From positions 1 to 6,302 of the forward strand of contig JALOSN010000063.1 in assembly GCA_025458415.1 (NCBI GenBank): 6,302 nt of DNA. The letters are read 5' to 3'. Below, piece after piece: positions 1 to 4,856 of this stretch. Numbering within the stretch: the first letter of the stretch is position 1; every line of letters starts with the position of its first letter. The position numbers and the translations under genes were made by a program. The notes beneath the pieces are model-generated. The model saw nothing but the letters and a program-made list of their open reading frames with translations, ran no database searches and was not told the origin of the DNA. This DNA comes from Hydrogenophaga sp. (GTDB taxonomy: Bacteria > Pseudomonadota > Gammaproteobacteria > Burkholderiales > Burkholderiaceae_C).

Positions 1-756
1 CTTTTTCTTCGTCGCGGCTTCGACCGCGTCCACGCACTTCGGCGGAGCCGGGAAGTTCTTGGCCATGCCCTTGACCATGTTGCGCGCGAACTGGAAGTAG
101 GCGTCGCCGTCCTTGTGCTTGCAGGGCAGGTTGCGCACCAGCGGGAAGGCGGAGCCGTCGGCGTGTTTGGCGGCCATCTCGCGGGCGAAGGCCAGAGCTT
201 CGGTGGCCAGCGACTCGGGCGAGGCGGCCATCTTGTCGAACAGCTTCTGGCCCGGCAGCTGGGCCAGCATCTCGCTCTTGACCGGCTCGCCGCTGACGAT
301 CATGTTCAGCGCGGCTTCGACGCCCAGCACGCGCGGCAGGCGCTGCGTGCCACCGGCGCCGGGGATCAGACCGAGCTTCACTTCCGGCAAGGCCACGTTG
401 CAGCCCGGCGCTGCGATGCGGTAGTGGGCGCCCAGCGCCAGCTCCAGGCCGCCACCCATGGCCACGCTGTGCAGCGCCGCAATGACCGGCTTGGTGGTGT
501 TCTCGACGCGGATGATGACCGACAGCAGGTTGGGCTCCTGGATCGCCTTGGGCGAGCCGAACTCGCGGATGTCGGCACCGCCCGAGAAGGCCTTGCCCGC
601 GCCCGTCAGCACGATGGCCTTGACCGCAGCGTCGTTCTCGGCCTTCTCCAGCCCGTCGACAATGGCCTGGCGGGTGGACAGGCCCAGGCCGTTGACCGGC
701 GGGTTGTTCAGCGTGATGACGGCGACATCGCCTTGGACCTGGTACTCAGCGGTCAT
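1..756 (-). CDS. Enoyl-CoA hydratase domain, N-terminal part of a probable multifunctional 3-hydroxyacyl-CoA dehydrogenase (3' end outside window)
   Basis: The frame is open from ATG 756-754 to the window edge, giving 252 codons without a stop. A strong Shine-Dalgarno GAGGAG (767-762) lies 5 nt upstream of the ATG and supports this start. Residues 1 to about 190 form a crotonase fold: oxyanion-hole segment FSGGADI (57-63), GGGLE with the first catalytic glutamate E105, and LPEVKLGLIPGAGGTQRL with the second glutamate E125. Both acid/base residues of true enoyl-CoA hydratases are therefore present. Such enzymes hydrate trans-2-enoyl-CoA to 3-hydroxyacyl-CoA in the cytosol during beta-oxidation. 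The segment at about 190-252 (including AYFQFARNMV and NFPAPPKCVDAVEAA) resembles the linker that leads into the NAD-binding 3-hydroxyacyl-CoA dehydrogenase domain of roughly 700-residue FadB/FadJ-like proteins, not the end of a single-domain hydratase of about 260 residues. The dehydrogenase half would lie outside the window, so fusion is inferred. It is the last gene here, 103 nt after livF, with its own candidate promoter. Confidence 0.9.
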   Translation of the reverse strand, partial: MTAEYQVQGDVAVITLNNPPVNGLGLSTRQAIVDGLEKAENDAAVKAIVLTGAGKAFSGGADIREFGSPKAIQEPNLLSVIIRVENTTKPVIAALHSVAMGGGLELALGAHYRIAAPGCNVALPEVKLGLIPGAGGTQRLPRVLGVEAALNMIVSGEPVKSEMLAQLPGQKLFDKMAASPESLATEALAFAREMAAKHADGSAFPLVRNLPCKHKDGDAYFQFARNMVKGMAKNFPAPPKCVDAVEAATKKK

Positions 757-761
757 GGAAG

Positions 762-767
762 CTCCTC
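762..767 (-). promoter_or_regulatory. Shine-Dalgarno site of the enoyl-CoA hydratase gene
   Basis: Read on the minus strand this is GAGGAG, ending 5 nt before the ATG at 756-754. It is the best ribosome binding site in the window and fixes the start of the hydratase gene. Confidence 0.8.
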
Positions 768-807
768 TGTGGGGTGCGGGGAAGGTCGAAAAAAGAACGG
801 TCGTGCG

Positions 808-835
808 ATTCTAGGGCGTTTGCTCGGCCCGACAA
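808..835 (-). promoter_or_regulatory. Candidate sigma70-type promoter for the enoyl-CoA hydratase gene
   Basis: On the minus strand there is a -35-like TTGTCG at 835-830 (4 of 6 matches to TTGACA), a 16-nt spacer, and a -10-like TAGAAT at 813-808 (5 of 6 matches to TATAAT). Transcription would begin near 801 and give a leader of about 45 nt that contains the GAGGAG site. The -35 element lies within one arm of the inverted repeat at 830-848, so a regulator bound there could block polymerase. This is a sequence match only; the gene may also be read from the upstream transporter transcript. Confidence 0.5.
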
Positions 836-848
836 GGGGCCCTTGTCG
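830..848. repeat. Perfect 9-bp inverted repeat between livF and the hydratase gene
   Basis: The arms CGACAAGGG (830-838) and CCCTTGTCG (840-848) are exactly complementary around a single central G at 839. The repeat begins 11 nt after the livF stop codon in the direction of transcription and overlaps the candidate -35 element of the next gene. It could be a protein-binding operator. It could also be an RNA hairpin (7-bp stem with a 5-nt loop) at the 3' end of the transporter message. No T-run follows immediately on either strand, so a standard intrinsic terminator is unlikely. Confidence 0.7.
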
Positions 849-859
849 CCAGCGGGTCA

Positions 860-1555
860 TCACACCTCAAGCCACTCACGGCGTGCATCCGGATCGGCCC
901 TGAGACCATCCGGGGTGCCCTGGAACACGATGGCGCCGTGCCCCATCACCAGGGCCCGGTCGGCAATGGCCATCGCAATGTGGAGCTTCTGCTCGATCAA
1001 CAAGACCGACAGGCCGCGCGACTTGAGCGCCAGCAGGGTCTCGCCCACCTGCTCCACGAGCCTGGGCGCCAGGCCTTCGGTGGGTTCGTCGATGATGACG
1101 AGTTCGGGGTCGCCCATCAGGGTGCGGCACAGCGTGAGCATCTGCTGCTCCCCACCCGAAAGCACACCGGCCTCAGTGTGCTGCCGCTCCTTGAGGCGCG
1201 GGAACATCGTGTAAACGTCGTCGAAGCCCCAGCGAGAGCCCTGGCCGCTGCCCTTCTGACCCAGCAGCAGGTTCTGGTGGACGGTGAGCCTGGGGAAGAT
1301 GTCGCGGTTCTCCGGCACATACCCAATGCCCAGGCGGGCGATCTCGAACGGTTGTTTGCCCTGGATGGGTTGGCCCTTCCACTCGATGCTGCCCCGGCCA
1401 GCCACCAGGCCCATGATGGCCTTGGCCGTTGTTGAGCGACCCGATCCGTTGCGCCCCAGCAGGGTCACGATCTCGCCCGGGCCCACCTGGAACGACACAC
1501 CGTGCAACACATGGCTGTTGCCATAAAAGGCGTGGAGCTTGTCAACGTTCAGCAT
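860..1555 (-). CDS. livF: LivF-type ATP-binding protein of a HAAT-family ABC importer
   Basis: This 231-residue ABC ATPase has the usual LivF length and would form the cytoplasmic motor with LivG, powering substrate import through LivH and LivM. Visible motifs are a Walker A-like GRNGSGRST (34-42), a Q-loop region YVPENRDIF (79-87, glutamate in place of glutamine, as in some family members), a canonical signature LSGGEQ (132-137), Walker B LVIIDEP (152-158) and the H-loop position in IEQK (187-190), where glutamine Q189 replaces histidine; EQ at this site is usual for LivF proteins. The oddity is R40 (codon CGC, 1438-1436), which replaces the nearly invariant Walker A lysine. The frame is intact and the remaining motifs are well kept, so this is not simple decay. 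The ATG at 1555 follows the livG stop by 13 nt, with GAAGG in the gap as ribosome binding site. The real substrate cannot be told from this gene. Confidence 0.93.
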   Translation of the reverse strand: MLNVDKLHAFYGNSHVLHGVSFQVGPGEIVTLLGRNGSGRSTTAKAIMGLVAGRGSIEWKGQPIQGKQPFEIARLGIGYVPENRDIFPRLTVHQNLLLGQKGSGQGSRWGFDDVYTMFPRLKERQHTEAGVLSGGEQQMLTLCRTLMGDPELVIIDEPTEGLAPRLVEQVGETLLALKSRGLSVLLIEQKLHIAMAIADRALVMGHGAIVFQGTPDGLRADPDARREWLEV

Positions 1556-1568
1556 GGTGAAGGCCTTC

Positions 1569-2384
1569 TCAACGGCTCACGAAGGCGGTTGGTTCGTCGG
1601 CCAGGACCGACCCGAGATAGGCCGCCTGCACCTTCGGGTTCGCCCGCACCGCCTCGGGTGTGTCAAACGCGATCAGCTCGCCATGCACCAGCACCGCGAT
1701 GCGGTCGGCCAGGCCGAACACCACGCCCATGTCGTGCTCCACCGTGAGCAAGGTCTTGCCCACGGTCACTTCCTGGATCAATTCCATGAAGTGGCGGGTT
1801 TCGCTCTGGCTCATGCCGGAGGTGGGCTCGTCCAGCAGGATGACGCTGGAGCCGCCCCCGATGGTGATGCCGATCTCCAGCGCCCGCTGCTCGGCGTAGC
1901 TCAGGTGCATGGCCAGGGTGTTGCGCTTGTGGTCAAGCCCGATCTGCTGCATCAGCGCCTGGGTGCGGTCGTTGGCATCGTGCAGGCCGGACAGCAAGCG
2001 GAACAGCGTGTAGCGGTAGCCCAGGCTCCAGAGCAGGCTGCAGCGCAGGTTGTCGAACACGCTGAGCTTGGGAAAGATGTGGGTGATCTGGAAACTGCGC
2101 GAGAGTCCCAGGCGGTGGATCTCGAACGGCTTTTTGCCGTCGATGCGCCGACCGTTGAGCAGCACCTCACCGCCACTGGGCGCGGTGCGGCCCGAGATCA
2201 GGTTGAACAGCGTGGTTTTGCCCGCGCCGTTCGGACCGATGATGGCCACTCGTTCGCCGGGCTTCACCGTGAGGTCCACACCCCGGACGATGTCGGTCTT
2301 GCCGAAACTCTTGCGCAGGTTCTTCAATTCCAGGGCCGGCAACGCCTCCCGAGCCGCGCCGCCTGGGGATGGGCGCTCCCTCAT
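1569..2384 (-). CDS. livG: LivG-type ATP-binding protein of a HAAT-family ABC importer
   Basis: This is the second ATPase of the importer, 271 residues from the chosen start. Motifs are Walker A GPNGAGKTT (50-58, lysine K56 intact), Q-loop glutamine Q99 in SRSFQ, signature LSYAEQ (161-166), Walker B VILLDEP (181-187, catalytic E186), and H-loop H217 in VEHDM. The signature departs from LSGGQ: tyrosine and alanine occupy the two glycine positions. E. coli-type LivG already has YG there, so the alanine is the extra change. An ATG exists further upstream at 2438-2436, but the ATG at 2384-2382 is preferred because it overlaps the livM stop in a classic ATGA arrangement (stop 2383-2381) and has a G-rich GGGGGGA ribosome site 3 nt upstream. 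It also removes an 18-residue tail unlike the family. The first 16 residues still precede the usual LivG beginning. The overlap suggests translational coupling to livM. Confidence 0.94.
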   Translation of the reverse strand: MRERPSPGGAAREALPALELKNLRKSFGKTDIVRGVDLTVKPGERVAIIGPNGAGKTTLFNLISGRTAPSGGEVLLNGRRIDGKKPFEIHRLGLSRSFQITHIFPKLSVFDNLRCSLLWSLGYRYTLFRLLSGLHDANDRTQALMQQIGLDHKRNTLAMHLSYAEQRALEIGITIGGGSSVILLDEPTSGMSQSETRHFMELIQEVTVGKTLLTVEHDMGVVFGLADRIAVLVHGELIAFDTPEAVRANPKVQAAYLGSVLADEPTAFVSR

Positions 2385-3673
2385 TCGTCCCCCCGGCGCT
2401 GGATTTCTTGTTCGATCTCGGTCTGCAGCATGGCCCACTGCCGGCTGAACGGCCGCCGGGTCAGTTCAAAAATGCCCAGGCCGGTGAGCGCGACAAACGC
2501 GGCGCCGAACCAGCTGGCCAAGGCGCTGGGATGCAACTCCATGCCCAGGTACTGCACGGTGTCGCCCAGGGCCGCATCGAGCTGCAGGTGGTAGGTCATC
2601 TCGACCATGGCACCGGCTCCCGACAGCGCGACCAGCGCGGCGCTGCCCAGGGCCAGATAGGCCACCCAGATCTCGCGCAAGCGGCCCAACCTGGCCACGC
2701 GCAGGTTCATCATGATCAGGCCGGCCAGGCCGCCCGGGGCGACCATCACCATGAACAGGAAGATCAGGCCCAGGTAGAGCAGCCAGGCTTTGGTCAGCTC
2801 CGACAGCAGCACGCTGGCCAGCACCATCAGCACAGCGCCGATGATGGGCCCGAAAAAGACGGTGGCGCCGCCCAGAAAGGTGAACAACAGGTAGCCGCCC
2901 GAACGCGCCGCGCCCAACACTTCGGCCGTGACGATCTCGAAGTTCAGCGCACCCAGGCCGCCCGCCACACCGGCAAAAAACCCCGAAATCATGAACGCGA
3001 GGTAGCGCACCATCTGCGGGTTGTGGCCAATGAACTCGACCCGCTCGGGGTTGTCGCGCACCGCGTTGAGCATGCGGCCCAGCGGTGTGCCGGTGAAGGC
3101 AAACATCAGCGCCACACAAACAAAGGTGTAGACCGCGATCAGGTAATAGACCTGGATCGGCGGGCCGAAGCTGATGCCTAAGAACGGCTCGCCCACCACC
3201 CGGTTGCCCGCGATGCCCGACTCGCCACCGAAGAAGCCGGTGAACATCAGCGCGATGGCAAAGACCAGCTCGCCCATGCCCAGCGTGATCATGGCAAAGG
3301 CGGTTCCAGCCTTGCGGGTCGTCGTATAGCCGAACAGCATGGCAAAGGCCAGACCGGCGAGGCCTCCGACGACTGGAATGAGGCTGACCGGGATCGGCAA
3401 ACTGCCCTCCGCCGCCCGGTTCAGCGCATGGATGGACAGGAAAGCGCCCAGCCCGGAGTAGACCGCGTGCCCGAAACTCAACATGCCGCCCTGGCCGAAC
3501 AGGATGTTATACGAGAGGCAGGCGATGATGGCGATGCCCATCTGAGACAGCAGGGTCACCGAGAGGTTGCTGTTGAACACCGCCGGAGCCATTGCCAAGA
3601 TCAGCGCGAAAAGCGACCAGACGACCCAGCGGCGGACGTTCTGGGGCTGTGCCGGATGGAGCTGCCTGGACAT
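2381..3673 (-). CDS. livM: LivM-type permease of a HAAT-family ABC importer, with C-terminal extension
   Basis: This inner-membrane permease subunit of 430 residues would pair with LivH to form the translocation path. Hydrophobic segments lie at roughly 16-33, 38-58, 65-82, 95-115, 123-147, 175-195, 222-243, 258-291 and 297-322, with two more at 337-358 and 384-402. Family marks include FGQGGMLSFGHA (59-70) and the cytoplasmic coupling loop TPLGRMLNAVRDNPERVEFIG (about 196-216), which contacts the ATPases. The core normally ends around APGGLAGL (312-319); the following 105 or so residues are an extension with two likely membrane segments and a charged tail (LQTEIEQEIQRR, 416-427). ATG 3673 lies 6 nt after the livH stop. 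A GAGG (3688-3685) sits 11 nt upstream of it, beyond the livH stop codon. Residue L165 uses TTA, a codon rare in such GC-rich DNA. Family assignment is firm; substrate is unknown. Confidence 0.93.
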   Translation of the reverse strand: MSRQLHPAQPQNVRRWVVWSLFALILAMAPAVFNSNLSVTLLSQMGIAIIACLSYNILFGQGGMLSFGHAVYSGLGAFLSIHALNRAAEGSLPIPVSLIPVVGGLAGLAFAMLFGYTTTRKAGTAFAMITLGMGELVFAIALMFTGFFGGESGIAGNRVVGEPFLGISFGPPIQVYYLIAVYTFVCVALMFAFTGTPLGRMLNAVRDNPERVEFIGHNPQMVRYLAFMISGFFAGVAGGLGALNFEIVTAEVLGAARSGGYLLFTFLGGATVFFGPIIGAVLMVLASVLLSELTKAWLLYLGLIFLFMVMVAPGGLAGLIMMNLRVARLGRLREIWVAYLALGSAALVALSGAGAMVEMTYHLQLDAALGDTVQYLGMELHPSALASWFGAAFVALTGLGIFELTRRPFSRQWAMLQTEIEQEIQRRGDE

Positions 3674-3679
3674 CGCCGG

Positions 3680-4702
3680 TCAGGCCTCGCGGGTACCGAA
3701 CAGCCCCCGGGGCCTGAAGATCAGCATCAGCACCAGGAGCAGGTAAGGAAGGATGGGTGCGACCTGCGAGAGTTTGAGTGAGAGCAGCGCGTTCGCTTGC
3801 AGGGCGCTGCTCACCGGCAGGCCGAACTGCTGAACCAGACTGACCAGGGAGTGGTCGAGGCCGACCGCGAAGGTCTGGATCAGCCCGATGAGCAGCGAGG
3901 CCAGGAAGGCGCCCGACAGCGATCCCAGGCCACCGACCACCACCACAACGAAGATCAACGAGCCCACCGCGGCCGCCATGCCGGGCTGGGTCACGAAGGT
4001 GCTGCCACCGATCACCCCGGCCAGACCCGCCAGCCCGGTACCGGCACCGAACACCAGCATCCACACCCGGGGCAGGTTGTGGCCCAGGGCTTCGACCATC
4101 TCGGGATGGGTCAGCGAAGCCTGGATCACCAGGCCGATGCGGCTGTGCCTGAGCAGCAGCCACAGGGCGATCAGCATCAGCAAAGCGACCGCCATCATGA
4201 AGGCGCGGGTGGCCGGGAACGGGGTGCAGACCGTGCCTTCGGCCCGGCAGATTGCCGGATCGACCGCGCCCAGGAACACGTCGAGGCCGTCACGGGCGTG
4301 GTGAACCAGCGTGAAGGCCGGCCCCTGGAGGATCTCCGCCGGCGCAAACTCCACCGCCGTGCGGCCCCAGATCAGTTGCACCACTTCGAGCAGGATGTAG
4401 GACAGGCCGAAGGTCACCAGCAGCTCGGGCACATGCCCGAGCGGGTGGACCTTGCGCAAACACAGGCGCTCGAACAGCGCCCCCAGCAGCCCCAGCACCA
4501 ACGGCGCCAGAACGAGCGCCGGCCAGAAGCCGACCCGCTGCGCCACCGAGTAACCGATGTAGGCGCCCAGCATGTAAAAGCTGGCGTGCGCAAAATTGAG
4601 CACACCCATCATGCTGAAGATCAGCGTGAAACCCGCGCTCAGCATGAACAGCAGCAAGCCGTAGCTCACGCCGTTGAGCGCGGAGATGATCAAGAACTCC
4701 AT
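3680..4702 (-). CDS. livH: LivH-type permease of a HAAT-family ABC importer
   Basis: This inner-membrane permease subunit of 340 residues begins MEFLIISALNGVSYG and contains LNFAHASFYMLGAY (35-48), both typical of LivH. The coupling segment SRIGLVIQASLTHPEMVEALG (187-207) and GGLGSLSGAFLASLLIG (257-273) follow in the usual order, ending in FRPRGLFG (329-336). About eight hydrophobic segments can be seen. At 340 residues it is longer than the usual 290-310. The extra length lies mainly in a polar stretch at about 120-165 holding two cysteines, C152 and C159, and in another at about 280-308. The start is forced: an in-frame TGA lies at 4717-4715 with no other start codon between, and the next methionine (M20) would remove the first membrane segment. 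No Shine-Dalgarno sequence is visible upstream, unlike the neighbouring genes. It heads the four-gene transporter block. Confidence 0.93.
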   Translation of the reverse strand: MEFLIISALNGVSYGLLLFMLSAGFTLIFSMMGVLNFAHASFYMLGAYIGYSVAQRVGFWPALVLAPLVLGLLGALFERLCLRKVHPLGHVPELLVTFGLSYILLEVVQLIWGRTAVEFAPAEILQGPAFTLVHHARDGLDVFLGAVDPAICRAEGTVCTPFPATRAFMMAVALLMLIALWLLLRHSRIGLVIQASLTHPEMVEALGHNLPRVWMLVFGAGTGLAGLAGVIGGSTFVTQPGMAAAVGSLIFVVVVVGGLGSLSGAFLASLLIGLIQTFAVGLDHSLVSLVQQFGLPVSSALQANALLSLKLSQVAPILPYLLLVLMLIFRPRGLFGTREA

Positions 4703-4856
4703 GCCGGAGGGCTTTCAGGGGGCGGGACGGGTTGGGGTTTGGACCGGAAACAGACGGCCCAGAGTATGGCCGACTCCATGGCCGGAGCTCAGGCCAGGTT
4801 CCCGCCCCCAACCCCCTGCACAGGACAGCGCTGCTCGGCCTCGCTGCCGGGGCGCG
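4703..4856 (-). other. Spacer between the acyl-CoA ligase and livH, C-rich leader of the transporter block
   Basis: These 154 nt contain no gene. In the transcript sense the half nearest livH (4750-4703) is strongly C-rich and G-poor, the composition favoured by Rho loading sites. The half nearest the ligase holds a G-rich tract (4816-4801). CAGGGGG at 4716-4722 and CCCCCTG at 4812-4818 are perfectly complementary over 7 bp, so the ends of the C-rich and G-rich tracts could pair in RNA around a loop of about 89 nt. A 7-nt direct repeat ATGGCCG occurs at 4766-4772 and 4778-4784. I found no convincing -35/-10 pair and no intrinsic terminator. Read-through from the ligase, possibly modulated here, is my inference. 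Confidence 0.4.
4718..4737 (+). other. G-quadruplex-capable motif just upstream of livH
   Basis: The plus strand reads G5-C-G3-AC-G3-TT-G4, four G-runs with loops of 1 to 2 nt, which meets the standard G-quadruplex pattern. It lies 16 nt upstream of the livH ATG and on the template strand for livH, so the message carries the complementary C-runs. Whether it folds in the cell is unknown; short G-tracts also occur by chance in DNA this GC-rich. Confidence 0.6.

Noticed and set aside
789..794. T6 run on the minus strand as the tail of an intrinsic terminator after livF.
   Set aside because: It lies about 35 nt beyond the inverted repeat, with no stem directly before it, so the terminator geometry is not met.
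115..903. Long open frame on the plus strand opposite the hydratase gene (262 codons).
   Set aside because: It mirrors a well-supported minus-strand gene, its product is a low-complexity Gln/His/Arg/Gly-rich sequence with no recognisable domain, and such antisense frames are common in GC-rich DNA.
2385..2438. Upstream ATG for livG at 2438, adding 18 residues.
   Set aside because: The extra residues do not resemble LivG, and the ATG at 2384 has the ATGA overlap with the livM stop and a G-rich ribosome site.
1539..2594. Plus-strand open frame of 351 codons opposite livG and the livM end.
   Set aside because: It is an antisense shadow of livG with low-complexity composition and no family motifs; livG has a full set of ABC motifs.
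2369..3181. Plus-strand open frame of 270 codons opposite livM.
   Set aside because: The product is dominated by Gln, His, Arg and Ala, as expected from reading hydrophobic membrane-protein codons backwards.
4757..4812. Promoter for livH using CATACT (4771-4766) as the -10.
   Set aside because: It matches the consensus at only 4 of 6 positions, and no TTGACA-like element lies 15-19 nt upstream.
4801..4816. Second G-quadruplex motif on the minus strand in the ligase-livH spacer.
   Set aside because: There are only three G-runs of three or more (G5, G5, G3); a fourth run is missing.
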